A DNA stretch of 48,176 nt from Candidatus Yanofskyibacteriota bacterium (GCA_016181145.1 JACOZW010000022.1:1-48176); one strand, 5' to 3'. Numbered from the stretch's first letter, positions 1-12,080 are shown. Numbers and translations: made by a program. Notes: generated by a model not told the origin, from the sequence alone.

Positions 1-87
1 CTTACCACTAGTCCGACATGGCGAAAATTCTTTATTACATTTTGATTTTCCAATTGCTATCTCCAAGCTGGAAAAGAACTTCGCCAT

Positions 88-116
88 ATACTACAACTTA
101 AAACATTTTCTGTCAA
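88..116 (-). promoter_or_regulatory. possible leftward sigma-70 promoter
   Basis: On the minus strand a perfect TTGACA (111-116) is followed after 17 bases by TAGTAT (88-93). It would drive something to the left of the window. A 29-codon frame from ATG at 87 runs open to the edge, but its ATG touches the -10, so I do not call it a gene. Nothing else is seen in bases 1-118. Confidence 0.35.
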
Positions 117-118
117 AG

Positions 119-1840
119 CTATGGTGATTTTCTTATCTTTGTATTTTTTCTGATATATATAAGAGCCCCCTTGCGATATAAATCAGGATTCAGCGGATAA
201 AAATTTTCTCCCTTTACGGTTTTTTGCAATTTGAAATTCTTCGATAAATAGTTTTCGGTTATTTTATAAATTTCATTATTAAGATTACCGCCAGCCCAGT
301 CTGTATTAGGATAATCCGGCAAGATAACGGCCGTATCAACTTTTTCGAGATTTTGTTTAAATGAATTTATGAAGTTATCTCCATATAACCTGGGCATTAT
401 AATATAGTTGAAAACGTCACTATTCAGACCCATAAAAGGTTTATAATCTACCAGGCGGGCTACAGTAGAATATCCGCCCAAAATTAAGACCTCATTGCTT
501 CTTTCTTTTAATGTTTCGGATAGTGCGTCAGCAAGTTCGTAAGTAAATAGTTTCGTCCCTTCTTGTTTTCTCGAGGCGGCGTAGCTTTGCTTTTCGCCGT
601 AACGATAAAAATTATAAGTTTGAGGGAAGATAAATATAATAATTATTAAAATAAAAATCGGATTTTTCACTGTATCCTTATTAAATTTGAGCTTACCCAG
701 GGTATAAGACAGTAAAATTGCATGAAGAGAGATGATAGGGGCCAAGTGTCTCGGACTGCCATAGGCCGTACCAATAAGCGAGGTGACAACAATTATTGTG
801 CTGAAAAGTATTAATAAAATTTGTGGGAAGTCTTTTCGAAAAAAATCAACCAGATCAGCTGCTGAATATCTATTTTTTAAGAATAATAATTTACCTAAAT
901 AGGTTAGGGCTGCTATGAAATTTATCCAAAAAATCGGATAAATATGATTTTCGAATTGAGGCAGGCCCAAAAGTATAATTTGCTTCACCCTCCTTAGCAA
1001 CACATCATAAAGAGGATCAGTCCCATTAACATATCCTATGCGGGGGACATCAATTAGCCATTTTTTAAGATCAATAAAGAAGTTGGGTGAGCCATTATAA
1101 GAAATACTGATTATAGAGGCTGACCCCAGTATAAAAGCAGAAATAAAAGAAAAGGAAAAAATAAGATTGTGTTTTATCGGTAAGCGGAATTGTTTCGGCA
1201 ATAAATTAGTAGCCAGAAAAAGGCCCATCATAAAAAAAGGAAAGATATGAACTTGGCGTCCCCAAAAAGCCAAGCTAAAAATAAATCCGGATAAAGCCGA
1301 AAGATATATTTTTTTCTTGACTGAATAGACGGTATCAATTTTATTTGCCTGTCTATACCGCTCTTGTGCATGAAGGAGGCAGGCGAATACGGGAATAAAT
1401 AAGAACACGCTTAGCAATTCCAGGCTATGGTAAAAAAGAGGCACGGCGATATTTCTACCGGCATCGAATTGACGGGCAGTAATAGTAACAAGCGTAATTA
1501 ACGAGGTTAGTAGGGATATTTTCTTGGATTTAGTTAGGAAAATAGAGATAGCATAGATTAAAATAGCGTAGAAAGAGTAAATAAAAAAATGCATTATGAA
1601 GCGATTGGTAAAATCGGAAAAACTCAGACCATAAACAAACGAGAAAATATAAGGGAATACGGGCAGGCGATAATCATAATAATCTATAAATAAGAGACCG
1701 CCCCTGTGGATAATATACGACAGATCCATATAGGTCGTGGTATCAGATCCGATTATCATCCCCTTGTCCAAATAAAAAATCAGAGCAACAATGCTTATAA
1801 TTATAATAATATAGATTATCTTTTTTATAGTATTTAGCAT
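119..1840 (-). CDS. GT-C type membrane glycosyltransferase-like protein
   Basis: A 573-residue integral membrane protein with a hydrophobic N-terminal anchor and roughly ten further hydrophobic segments. The stretch after the first helix has an acidic GSDTTTY-type site, followed after the next segment by YDYRLPVFPY. This resembles the first periplasmic loop of GT39/PMT-like enzymes that take sugar from a polyprenyl-phosphate donor. The C-terminal ~150 residues are soluble. It is the last gene of the leftward polysaccharide set, 20 bases after the methyltransferase. A role in transferring a sugar to lipid-linked or surface glycan fits the context, especially beside a GT2 of the DPM1/GtrB kind that makes such donors. 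The substrate cannot be read from the sequence; a polymerase-like role is an alternative. Confidence 0.65.
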   Translation of the reverse strand: MLNTIKKIIYIIIIISIVALIFYLDKGMIIGSDTTTYMDLSYIIHRGGLLFIDYYDYRLPVFPYIFSFVYGLSFSDFTNRFIMHFFIYSFYAILIYAISIFLTKSKKISLLTSLITLVTITARQFDAGRNIAVPLFYHSLELLSVFLFIPVFACLLHAQERYRQANKIDTVYSVKKKIYLSALSGFIFSLAFWGRQVHIFPFFMMGLFLATNLLPKQFRLPIKHNLIFSFSFISAFILGSASIISISYNGSPNFFIDLKKWLIDVPRIGYVNGTDPLYDVLLRRVKQIILLGLPQFENHIYPIFWINFIAALTYLGKLLFLKNRYSAADLVDFFRKDFPQILLILFSTIIVVTSLIGTAYGSPRHLAPIISLHAILLSYTLGKLKFNKDTVKNPIFILIIIIFIFPQTYNFYRYGEKQSYAASRKQEGTKLFTYELADALSETLKERSNEVLILGGYSTVARLVDYKPFMGLNSDVFNYIIMPRLYGDNFINSFKQNLEKVDTAVILPDYPNTDWAGGNLNNEIYKITENYLSKNFKLQKTVKGENFYPLNPDLYRKGALIYIRKNTKIRKSP

Positions 1841-1860
1841 TTAGCGATATTTTGAATTGA

Positions 1861-2580
1861 TTATTTACGAGCCGATATGAAGATTGATTGAGAGACCATT
1901 CTCAGGAGCGGAACCTTCTCCAATAGTTGACCTAGTACGATGGAGGGACGGATTAGAAAGGCGGGTATATTAGGAAGTAAAAAATCTTTGTATTCTACCT
2001 CTGGATCTATAAATCCAGACGAGATAAGTTTCGCCGTTATAAATTTTTTACTAAAAGCCATTTCTCCTGGTTCTAGCCTGGCAATTTTTCTAAGGTAGGC
2101 CAGCTTGAATATAGAGAAGCAATAGGGATTGAATATATTGGGTTCTAAAAAAATTATTTTGCCGTCCTCATTTAGCAGTGTGTGGATTTTTTTCAACACA
2201 TCATCAAGATTATAAAAAAAATGATGTAAAACTCCATTTCCGACTATATAATCAAATTTTTTATCTTGGAAAAACTGACCGAATGATTTATCGTCATTAA
2301 AATCTAAAACATCATAAGATAGATTTGGTCTGCGGTAATCTTCTTTAGCTTGATCTATGAATGTTCGACATATATCAATTCCAAGAACTTGTTGTTCTGT
2401 TTTCTGGGCAAGCAGGTTTGCTAATTCTCCGGTACCACAGCCTATCTCCATGATTTTGATTTTCTGATCTAATCTCATTTTGCCGATCATATAGGCGCAC
2501 CGCCTTTCGGTTCTGATTGTAAGGGCTTTTGATGGCCTAAATCCTTGATTATATCCTTTGTCGTCCCTAATGCTGGTCAT
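1861..2580 (-). CDS. class I SAM-dependent methyltransferase
   Basis: A 239-residue Rossmann-fold methyltransferase. Motif I is IMEIGCGTGELANLL near residue 45, an acidic residue (GIDI) ends strand 2, and NGVLHHF matches the post-motif region of the ubiE/COQ5-like Methyltransf_11 group. The start codon overlaps the stop of the upstream glycosyltransferase by four bases (ATGA), so translation is probably coupled. In this cluster it may methylate a sugar or a lipid-linked intermediate, but the acceptor is unknown. The C-terminal third is hydrophobic in places, which may indicate membrane association. Confidence 0.8.
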   Translation of the reverse strand: MTSIRDDKGYNQGFRPSKALTIRTERRCAYMIGKMRLDQKIKIMEIGCGTGELANLLAQKTEQQVLGIDICRTFIDQAKEDYRRPNLSYDVLDFNDDKSFGQFFQDKKFDYIVGNGVLHHFFYNLDDVLKKIHTLLNEDGKIIFLEPNIFNPYCFSIFKLAYLRKIARLEPGEMAFSKKFITAKLISSGFIDPEVEYKDFLLPNIPAFLIRPSIVLGQLLEKVPLLRMVSQSIFISARK

Positions 2581-3539
2581 GGTCGGTTATTTTTTATTTT
2601 TCGGTGATCATTTAAAATTTCCTGGGTAATATATTGCGGTCTTTGTTTTGACTCTTCAAATATGCGAGCCAGATATTCTCCAATTATGGCGAGCGAAAGC
2701 AGCTGGATTGAGCCTAGGAACAATACTACGATAATAAGGGTGGCGAATCCCTGGGGCGCTCCCTTTATAAAATAAAAGATCAAATAATAAAATATTGCTA
2801 TCATCGCCGTAGTCATCGTGAAAAAAGCGATTCGAGAGACCAATTCCATAGGAGCATAAGAGAAAGAGAAGATTGCCTTTCGTGCCCATTTTGTGTTTGC
2901 GACTATGCTGTTAGTCGACTTTCCCGAAAAACGTTCCGGTCTGGTGTAGGGAACGCCTATCTGCTTGAATCCTGCCCAAGCGCGGAGTCCTCTGATAAAT
3001 CTGTCCCGCTCTGGCATGGCGGTAATGATATCGACTATTTTTCGATCCATAATCGAAAAATCACCTACATCACGAGGTATACGCACATAAGATAGTCGGT
3101 CGAATATAACGTAAAAAAGATGATAGATCTGCTCCTTAATTTTACCCATGCTTAGTTCTCGTTTCCTGCGTATACCATAGACGACATCATATCCAAGCCT
3201 CCATTTAGCTATAAATTCAGGGATTAACTCCGGTGGATCCTGAAGATCTCCATCCATTATGACTACGGCTTGGCCGATTGCCTGTTTCATGCCGGCGGTA
3301 AAAGCATTCTGAGCGCCGAAGTTACGTGATTGCGTCATAACAGTTACGCTTTTGTCTTTGGATGCTATGTCTTTTAAGATATCGCCCGCTTTATCGGGGC
3401 TCGCATCATTCACAAAAATAATCTCATATTCAATATCAATCTTAGACAGAACAGAGGTCAGGCGCCTATGCATTTCCGTAATATTTCCTTCATCGCGATA
3501 GCATGTCACTACAACTGAAATAAGTGGCTTTGTTTCCAT
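2577..3539 (-). CDS. glycosyltransferase family 2, DPM1/GtrB-like
   Basis: A 320-residue GT2 enzyme. The GT-A domain shows ISVVVTCYRDEGNI at the N-terminus, FVNDASPD, and the metal/nucleotide motif DGDLQDPPELI near residue 96. Two transmembrane helices follow at about residues 233-295. This layout is that of polyprenyl-phosphate glucose/mannose synthases (GtrB, DPM1, ArnC), which charge undecaprenyl phosphate with a hexose or aminosugar at the inner membrane. It sits 10 bases after the SDR gene and overlaps the methyltransferase by four bases, so it is part of the operon. It is a likely donor-maker for the GT-C protein two genes downstream. Confidence 0.85.
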   Translation of the reverse strand: METKPLISVVVTCYRDEGNITEMHRRLTSVLSKIDIEYEIIFVNDASPDKAGDILKDIASKDKSVTVMTQSRNFGAQNAFTAGMKQAIGQAVVIMDGDLQDPPELIPEFIAKWRLGYDVVYGIRRKRELSMGKIKEQIYHLFYVIFDRLSYVRIPRDVGDFSIMDRKIVDIITAMPERDRFIRGLRAWAGFKQIGVPYTRPERFSGKSTNSIVANTKWARKAIFSFSYAPMELVSRIAFFTMTTAMIAIFYYLIFYFIKGAPQGFATLIIVVLFLGSIQLLSLAIIGEYLARIFEESKQRPQYITQEILNDHRKIKNNRP

Positions 3540-3549
3540 TTTGGTTATG

Positions 3550-4293
3550 TTAATCTTTTTTCAATAAATGTGCCAGCAGGCTAAAAAATGAATCTGGTAG
3601 AATTAGGGATAATCGCATAAACATAGTGGTTGGAGCGGGAAAGAAATAAGAGCCCGATTTTTTCTTAAAAACAGACTCGATAAATATTGCAGCTTTCTCC
3701 GCCGATGGCGTAAGAAAATTTTCTTTGCCTTCCCACATCTCCGTAGCCACCGGCCCAAAATGAATAGTTGAGAAACGGACACCGGAGGAGGGGTAATTTA
3801 GTCGTAGACCCCTAAAGGCCATTGAAAGAGCGGCTTTGGTTGCGCCGTATGTCACATGATTTTTAGATGGGCGATAGGCAGCCGTCGAAGATATACCGAT
3901 AAAAATTCCGGAATGGCGCCGCATAAAATCAGGCATAAATTCGGCCACCCAGAAAAGTCCGCCCTCAATATTAACCCTGCTCATTAATTGAACTTTCTCA
4001 AATGACAATCCGGATAATGGATGAGCATCTTCAGACCTGACTCCCGCACATAATACAACTATATCCGGTATAAATTCGTTTGCTCTCATATCTTGGATAA
4101 TTTTTTTGGAGGTGTCTATATCCTGGACGTCGCAAACAGAAATATGCAGGTTATCGCTCCCGATTTTTTCTTTGAGGCTATGGAGTAATTCTTTACGGCG
4201 GGCTAATCCCCATACTTCATGCCCCCTTTTTATGAGTCGTATGGCTAAAGCCTTTCCTATGCCCGATGATATCCCGCTGATAAAAATTTTCAT
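3550..4293 (-). CDS. SDR-family oxidoreductase
   Basis: A 247-residue classical short-chain dehydrogenase/reductase. It has the NAD(P) motif SGISSGIGKAL, the structural motif VLCAGV, the catalytic Ser in GISSTAAY, and YGATKAALS supplying Tyr and Lys. The C-terminal ~35 residues are hydrophobic (FFPAPTTMFMRLSLILP) as in membrane-associated SDRs acting on lipids or lipid-linked sugars. Its ATG overlaps the end of the transketolase C-subunit by four bases. The substrate is unknown; the neighbours suggest a sugar or polyprenyl derivative. Confidence 0.8.
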   Translation of the reverse strand: MKIFISGISSGIGKALAIRLIKRGHEVWGLARRKELLHSLKEKIGSDNLHISVCDVQDIDTSKKIIQDMRANEFIPDIVVLCAGVRSEDAHPLSGLSFEKVQLMSRVNIEGGLFWVAEFMPDFMRRHSGIFIGISSTAAYRPSKNHVTYGATKAALSMAFRGLRLNYPSSGVRFSTIHFGPVATEMWEGKENFLTPSAEKAAIFIESVFKKKSGSYFFPAPTTMFMRLSLILPDSFFSLLAHLLKKD

Positions 4294-5198
4294 TTCATTA
4301 ATTTTGTAATTTCTTTAGCTATGGAATTTGGATCCAGGCCACTGATTTTTTGATGATATGCCTGGCTCCCATAGAGTCCATTAGGATAACCTTTGGCGCA
4401 AAGGCTAGTTAATTTGCAGAGAACATTATTTTTCAATAGAAGTAAAGACAGGTTTTCAGCAAGCCCCCCGCGGCTTACATGCTCTTCTAGTACGATAACT
4501 TTTCGCGTTCGTCGAATACTCTTTATCAATTCTAGCGGCAATTTATCCAAAGGCATCTCTGAGATAGCAAATATATCGACTGGGTTAGAAATTTTTATCA
4601 GTTCTAGCGATTTTAATGCATTTAGGATTATTGGTCCCATAGCAATGATCGTGGCATATTTACCGCCAACTAGTTTCTGCGCGGGGAAGTATCTTTTTAG
4701 CTTTAACCAATGAGGGGCAGCTCCTGCACCAAGCCTCAAATAAGAAGGTCCCTTTTGCCTAACCATTGTTTTAACTATATCGCTAACACTTTCGTTGCAA
4801 AAAGGAATGTAGCATTTCATGTTCTGTATTGAGGACATTAGCGCTATATCTTCAATTGCGTGATGAGTTGCTCCCATAATGCCATATCCGTATCCGCCGC
4901 CGTTGCCCACTATCTTTACATTCATATTATGGAGACCAACATCGATTTTAATCTGCTCAGCTGGTCTAAAGACTGCGAATGGAGCAATACTGTAACATAT
5001 TGGCGTGAAACCCTGTGAGGCCAGGCCAGCGGCCATAGATATCATGTTTTGTTCGGAAACCCCGGCATTAATAAATCTGTTCCCGATAGCCTTCTTTATG
5101 TTTTCAAGTGCCAAAAAACCGAGATCGCCAGTTAAAAAAATTATTTTTTTATCTATTATCGCAAGATCCTCAATAGTTTTTGAAAATTCCTTACGCAT
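4290..5198 (-). CDS. transketolase C-terminal subunit (split)
   Basis: This is the pyrimidine-binding and C-terminal half of a split transketolase. It includes GLASQGFTPICYSIAPF and a C-terminal Rossmann-like domain (KVIVLEEHVSRGGLAE). With the adjacent N-subunit it would form the thiamine-diphosphate enzyme that moves two-carbon units between sugar phosphates. The ORF track starts it at 5243, but that adds a basic stretch inside the upstream gene. The ATG at 5198 (MRKEFSKTIEDL) gives an 8-base overlap and the expected family N-terminus. Split transketolases are frequent in surface-polysaccharide clusters, where they supply or use unusual sugars. It could instead be a DXS-like or sugar-specific paralogue. 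Confidence 0.82.
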   Translation of the reverse strand: MRKEFSKTIEDLAIIDKKIIFLTGDLGFLALENIKKAIGNRFINAGVSEQNMISMAAGLASQGFTPICYSIAPFAVFRPAEQIKIDVGLHNMNVKIVGNGGGYGYGIMGATHHAIEDIALMSSIQNMKCYIPFCNESVSDIVKTMVRQKGPSYLRLGAGAAPHWLKLKRYFPAQKLVGGKYATIIAMGPIILNALKSLELIKISNPVDIFAISEMPLDKLPLELIKSIRRTRKVIVLEEHVSRGGLAENLSLLLLKNNVLCKLTSLCAKGYPNGLYGSQAYHQKISGLDPNSIAKEITKLMK

Positions 5199-6018
5199 TT
5201 TTAGTGAAATTTTCTTTTTTCGATTTCTCGTACTGCTCATCATTCATAGACAGGTAGTGCCACTCCATGCGGTCCTGCATAAAAGAAACACCGTTTCCCT
5301 TGATAGTTTTTGCAATAATGCACTTAGGTTTTTTAGAATTTATCTGATCTAAAACGGAGAAGGCGCTTTTCAGGTTATTAAAATCATTTCCGTTTTTTGC
5401 CACAACTACATCGAAGTTGAAAGATTTCCACTTATTTTCCAAAGATTCCATATTTAATACCTCGCTTGTTTTTCCAAATCCCTGGATTCCATTGTTATCT
5501 ATTATGACCAATAAGTTATTCAAATTATGGTGGGCAGCAAACATTGCCGCTTCCCAGGTCGAGCCCTCATTGCAGTCTCCGTCAGACAATATGCAATAAA
5601 TATTCATTTTTCTTTCAGTAAACTTTGTTGATAGTGCAAGTCCGGCGGACAGGGACAGGCCATGACCAAGACTGCCTGTGCCGAATATTATACCGCCTAT
5701 TTTATTTAATCCACAGGGCGGGTGGGCGGCTAGATAAGTGCCGTCCTTATAGTGGGTGCTCATTATCTTCGGAGATATTTTACCCATTTCAGCCAGTACT
5801 GAATAAAGAGCGGAGGAACCATGTCCTTTTGAAAGAATAAATTTATCCTCAGGATTCATTCTGAAGAAATGTAGGTATATCAATAATTCTGCGCACGACA
5901 AAGACGAACCGATATGACCGGCATTTGCCGCTTTATGCAAATCTAGAATTCTATTCACGCAGCTAAACCTAAGTCTATTGAATTCTAGCTGATCCTTGTA
6001 TGTTTTTGCTCGCATCAC
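5191..6018 (-). CDS. transketolase N-terminal subunit (split, TPP-binding)
   Basis: A 275-residue TPP-binding half of transketolase. It has AGHIGSSLSCAELLIYLHF, LSKGHGSSALY, the TPP/Mg motif SDGDCNEGSTWEA followed by IDNNG, and IIAKTIKGNGVSFMQ near the C-terminus. It starts 12 bases after the ABC transporter gene. With the downstream subunit it makes a complete enzyme. One product of transketolase, sedoheptulose 7-phosphate, is the substrate of GmhA encoded about 2 kb upstream, which suggests a heptose branch (inference). Confidence 0.87.
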   Translation of the reverse strand: MMRAKTYKDQLEFNRLRFSCVNRILDLHKAANAGHIGSSLSCAELLIYLHFFRMNPEDKFILSKGHGSSALYSVLAEMGKISPKIMSTHYKDGTYLAAHPPCGLNKIGGIIFGTGSLGHGLSLSAGLALSTKFTERKMNIYCILSDGDCNEGSTWEAAMFAAHHNLNNLLVIIDNNGIQGFGKTSEVLNMESLENKWKSFNFDVVVAKNGNDFNNLKSAFSVLDQINSKKPKCIIAKTIKGNGVSFMQDRMEWHYLSMNDEQYEKSKKENFTKNA

Positions 6019-6030
6019 TTTTTAACCCGT

Positions 6031-7842
6031 TTATTTATCTTTAACGTGATAGCTCTTATATAGATACGAGTCAGCATTCTTTATTAATTCATCGGGAGTA
6101 CCCGTCTCAATAAGTTTTCCGCCGTCAAGAACAATAAGTCTGTCAGAGTTCATTACGGTAGATAGGCGGTGGGCGATTGCCAAAACAGTGATCTTCCCTT
6201 TAAGGCCATTTATTGCTTCTTGGATTAGTGACTCTGACTCATTATCTAAAGAACTGGTTGCCTCGTCGAGAATTAAGAGTGATGGCTTCTTAGCTAAAAC
6301 TCTGGCTAAAGAAATACGCTGTCTTTGGCCCCCAGATAGCTTAACTCCGCGTTCACCGACCTGCGTCTCAAATTTATTTGGCAGATCTTGTATAAAGTCA
6401 TAGATATTAGCCATTTTAGCGGCAGTTATAATGTCTTCGTGGCGTATAGAATCATCATAAAAACGTATATTAGTTTCGACTGTGTCATTAAGCAGAAAGA
6501 TATCTTGGGATACGTAACCGATATTCTTCCTCCAGCCTTTTAAATCTATTGAATCAATATCAATATTATCAACGGCGATAGCCCCTTCCTGGGGCTTTAA
6601 GAGGCGCAAGAAGAGATCAACGAGGGTTGTCTTGCCAGATCCGGATGGTCCGATTAAGCCGATCATCTCACCTTTTTTGATTGAGAAATCTATATTCGAG
6701 AGCGTATTTATATCTGTACCCGGATAGGCAAAGGTAATTTCTTTAACACTCATGACCTCCTCGAATTTAAATGATTTATTGCCAGATGATTTTTCTTGGT
6801 TTTTATCTACGCTATTTTGATATTCGAGCATCGTATTCAGATAAGTGAATGAAGAGTTAATGGTATTGAGTTTTGTTTGGATAGCTTGTATGAATGAATA
6901 CATCTTCTGGATTAGGTAAACAATTACCGCAAAAGAAGCTATGTTAAAATCAGGAGATTTATAATGATAAATAAATAACCCCGAAACGAATAGAAGAGAA
7001 ACCGGTTCGAACATTGCGTTTTGGATATTACCTATCAGTGAAATTTTAAGCTGGGTTTTTCTTAAGTTCTCCAGGTACTGAGAACTTTTTTTAACTACAG
7101 CTGATTCAACGGCAAAGGCTTTTAGGGTTTTGGCTCCAATTAAACTCTCATTGAAAATATGGCTTAGCTCCTTATTGCCCACATTCAAATATCTGGAAAG
7201 TTTGCGCGCTTTATATAGGAGAGGCTTTAAGGATATAAAAATAAGCGCCCCTCCTATCATAGATATGGCAGTAACCGTCGAGGATATTCTAAAAGCAATA
7301 AATGCGTAAGCTATTAAACTTGCAATACGGACCAGGACATCGCTTATAGCCATGATAATGGCTCCGCTCGAGGAGACGTCACCGGTAATAATTCGATCAA
7401 GATACCCGACTTTTTGATTCATTAGGAATGACCAATCTGATCCCAGGGTTTTTTTAAAAAGCATGGAACTATTGTCGCGCACATAATTTCCGTCAATTGA
7501 TTCATTAATATAATTAGCCAAGATAATAATTCCGGCCTTAGCGACGAAAAGCGAAACCATCAATCCCAAAATAAGCGGCAGATTGTAACCTAAGTGGAAG
7601 AAGGCTAAAGTTTTACTTACGAAGTGATGAAAAGTGCTGCCGGCACCTCCATCTTGCTGTGTTACAAAAGCGAAAAGAGGAATGAGCATGCCGATACCTA
7701 GGCCGCCTAACATACCACCAAGGAATCCTAATCCTGTCATAACCAAAAACTGGAGCCTGTATTTCCAGAAGGCATATTTTAAAACCTTTAGTGCCCTGTA
7801 GACTTTAACTGTACCAGAGAAAAATGTTGCTATCTTCTCCAT
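6031..7842 (-). CDS. ABC exporter, fused permease and ATPase (MsbA-like)
   Basis: A 603-residue half-transporter: six transmembrane helices (about residues 28-325), then an ATPase domain with Walker A GPSGSGKTT, Q-loop YVSQD, signature LSGGQRQRISLARVL, Walker B LLILDEATSSLD and the H-loop AHRLS. It belongs to the type IV exporter group (MsbA/PglK/lipid flippase-like) and probably works as a homodimer. In a glycan cluster it may flip a lipid-linked saccharide or lipid, alongside or instead of the Wzx-type protein encoded at 10682. All ATPase motifs are intact. It heads the downstream part of the operon after a 251-base gap. Confidence 0.88.
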   Translation of the reverse strand: MEKIATFFSGTVKVYRALKVLKYAFWKYRLQFLVMTGLGFLGGMLGGLGIGMLIPLFAFVTQQDGGAGSTFHHFVSKTLAFFHLGYNLPLILGLMVSLFVAKAGIIILANYINESIDGNYVRDNSSMLFKKTLGSDWSFLMNQKVGYLDRIITGDVSSSGAIIMAISDVLVRIASLIAYAFIAFRISSTVTAISMIGGALIFISLKPLLYKARKLSRYLNVGNKELSHIFNESLIGAKTLKAFAVESAVVKKSSQYLENLRKTQLKISLIGNIQNAMFEPVSLLFVSGLFIYHYKSPDFNIASFAVIVYLIQKMYSFIQAIQTKLNTINSSFTYLNTMLEYQNSVDKNQEKSSGNKSFKFEEVMSVKEITFAYPGTDINTLSNIDFSIKKGEMIGLIGPSGSGKTTLVDLFLRLLKPQEGAIAVDNIDIDSIDLKGWRKNIGYVSQDIFLLNDTVETNIRFYDDSIRHEDIITAAKMANIYDFIQDLPNKFETQVGERGVKLSGGQRQRISLARVLAKKPSLLILDEATSSLDNESESLIQEAINGLKGKITVLAIAHRLSTVMNSDRLIVLDGGKLIETGTPDELIKNADSYLYKSYHVKDK

Positions 7843-8093
7843 ACTGATTTTTTATTATTATTCAATCCTCCGCAAGATATAAGAAATCTATCAGTTTTTG
7901 AAAGAAAACTCAAGGAAATATGGGCTAAAAACTTAGCCGATTGGAGGGGGATAATAATCGATTATTCTATGAATAGGCCTATGGGCGGCTTGAGATTAGT
8001 AATCTAGCGAGTTGGGGGCTATATAGGTTTGGCGGTTTTCAGGATATCAAATGTGTTTCTGAGTATAAAATCAAGATTGTTTGAAGATGCGTT
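7843..8093. other. 251-base spacer between gmhA and the ABC exporter gene
   Basis: No coding frame is convincing here. It contains a 14-base perfect palindrome AATAATCGATTATT (7953-7966). A weak minus-strand promoter candidate, TTGAGT-17-TAGATT, lies upstream of the exporter gene. GGAGG occurs about 24 bases upstream of its ATG, too far to be a normal ribosome site. It may hold an internal promoter that lets the downstream half of the cluster be expressed separately. Confidence 0.4.
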
Positions 8094-10610
<2,517 letters not shown>

Positions 10611-10619
10611 AATTAGGAT

Positions 10620-10670
10620 ATAATAGTTGATTATTTTAATTTTTACAACCCCTAGTTTTTGTTGTATGAT
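10620..10670. promoter_or_regulatory. divergent promoters with overlapping -35 boxes (gmd / flippase)
   Basis: Minus strand: TTGTAA (10643-10648), 17 bases, TATTAT (10620-10625), 9 bases to the gmd ATG. Plus strand: TTTACA (10642-10647), 17 bases, TATGAT (10665-10670), 11 bases to the flippase ATG at 10682. The two -35 boxes occupy almost the same base pairs, so polymerase should not be able to bind both at once. Neither gene has a Shine-Dalgarno sequence. Confidence 0.75.
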
Positions 10671-10681
10671 TTTTATTGTCA

Positions 10682-12013
10682 ATGCATAAGCTAAAAGAAA
10701 AAATAGATTATTATCGCCAGCACTGGTTTGTTAGGAGCGTGGCTACTCTTCAGGCCGGAAGTTTTGCCGGGACCTTGGTTCAGGCTCTTGCCGGCGTGTT
10801 TTTAGCACGATTGCTCCAGCCGGAGCTGTTTGGTGTTTATTCGCTCGCTTTTGGTTTGGCTAGTCTTGGTGGTTTGCTTTTAGGAGCAGGAACGCAGGAA
10901 GCTGTCTCGACTCTTTTAGGATCGGCCTATGCAAAACAAAACAGCGAAGAAGTGAAAGAGGCACTGGCATTTTTAATAAAGCTCACTCTTTACGCCGGAT
11001 TGATAACGATATTTCTTCTTTTATTTTTTCCGATGGTATCAAATTACTTCTATGGCGATCCGGCGATCGGGTGGTATGCTGGCATAGTTGTTCTGGCGGT
11101 ATTTTTGTCTAGCTCTTTCAGTGCAGTTGTCCAACTGGCCCTTCAGGTTTCCGGCCGGATAAAAATATTGACCTTAATTATTTTTGGTGACCAATTTTTA
11201 CGTTTTAGCATCTCACTACTGTTTGTCTTTTTAGGCCTGGGAGTTCTGGGTGCTGTAGCAGGTCAGTTTGTGGGGGCGGCAGTTATATTCGTTATATCGC
11301 TTTTTATCTGGGAGCGTTTACGGAGACAACATCCGATATTTCCATCGCTAAGAGGCCTAATAAGCGACATTAGGGAGGTCTCGGTACAAAAATATTTTGG
11401 TTTCAGTTTTTGGGTGGCTGTGGATAGAAATATAGGCAATCTATACATGGCTTTGCCTGTGGTTCTAACCGGTATTTATGTTTCTACCGGCGAGGTGTCT
11501 TTTTTTAAACTGGCCTTTGGCTTTGTTAACTTAGCATTAAGTCTTCTTGGTCCGATTTCAATGTTGCTTAATATTGAATTTCCGAAAATGCAGATTGAAG
11601 ATTCGGCAAAGTTTGCCAGGAATTTTGTTAGAGTTTCGGTTTACGGAGTTTTTCTTTCTTTGGGATTGACTTTGGCTGCTGTTATTGCCGCTCCTTTTGT
11701 TTTCAGGATTTTATATGGTGATAGTTTCTTGCCCAGCATAAAGTATATATTCGGACTATTTATTTACGGGGCTTTGTACGGGATAGGGGTCGGATTAGGA
11801 CCGATGTGGCGGGCCATTAATAAAGTTAAAGTTTCCATAGCCATCAATCTGATTATTTTGGGAGTAGGTATCCCGCTAGGCCTTTTGTTGATAAAGGGCT
11901 TTGGTTCGTGGGGCTCGGTAATAATGGTGACCTTATTGTTTACCGTGTCTCATTTTATATCGTTCATTTATCTGATGAGAGATTTAAAATTGAAATATCA
12001 AAATGGAAAATGA
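10682..12013 (+). CDS. polysaccharide flippase, Wzx/MATE-like
   Basis: A roughly 443-residue protein with about twelve to fourteen transmembrane helices. It has the N-terminal pattern of oligosaccharide flippases ([20 protein letters not shown], then [21 protein letters not shown]). It would translocate a lipid-linked glycan across the membrane. A TTG at 10676 gives the ORF-track start; ATG 10682 is preferred because it lies 11 bases after a good -10. There is no Shine-Dalgarno sequence. The last codons (KYQNGK) and stop lie in a dispersed AT-rich repeat, so the original C-terminus has probably been replaced. It is divergent from gmd and 95 bases upstream of the ligase gene. Confidence 0.85.
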   Translation: MHKLKEKIDYYRQHWFVRSVATLQAGSFAGTLVQALAGVFLARLLQPELFGVYSLAFGLASLGGLLLGAGTQEAVSTLLGSAYAKQNSEEVKEALAFLIKLTLYAGLITIFLLLFFPMVSNYFYGDPAIGWYAGIVVLAVFLSSSFSAVVQLALQVSGRIKILTLIIFGDQFLRFSISLLFVFLGLGVLGAVAGQFVGAAVIFVISLFIWERLRRQHPIFPSLRGLISDIREVSVQKYFGFSFWVAVDRNIGNLYMALPVVLTGIYVSTGEVSFFKLAFGFVNLALSLLGPISMLLNIEFPKMQIEDSAKFARNFVRVSVYGVFLSLGLTLAAVIAAPFVFRILYGDSFLPSIKYIFGLFIYGALYGIGVGLGPMWRAINKVKVSIAINLIILGVGIPLGLLLIKGFGSWGSVIMVTLLFTVSHFISFIYLMRDLKLKYQNGK

Positions 12014-12080
12014 CACTGTAAAATTATAAAATTTTAGGATTTTAGATTGTAATTTTAAACTTTGATTTTTGCATTTTAAA
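11993..12080 (+). repeat. dispersed AT-rich intergenic repeat, copy A
   Basis: This ~88-base element matches, in the opposite orientation, the element at 18525-18610. The first 23 bases (beginning AAATATCAAAATGG) are identical to the complement of 18584-18606, and the rest aligns with few differences, including a shared ATTGTAATTTT block. It overlaps the last seven codons of the flippase gene, including the stop. Confidence 0.75.

Noticed and set aside
1-87. Partial ORF from ATG 87 running off the left edge
   Set aside because: Only 29 codons are visible, the ATG touches the -10 box, and no family is recognisable.
5199-5243. Upstream start of the transketolase C-subunit at 5243
   Set aside because: The extra 15 residues overlap the upstream gene by 53 bases and do not resemble the family; ATG 5198 gives a normal 8-base overlap.
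10611-10682. N-terminal extension of Gmd to 10682
   Set aside because: It would place the coding sequence over a well-formed promoter pair, and the residues are not family-like.
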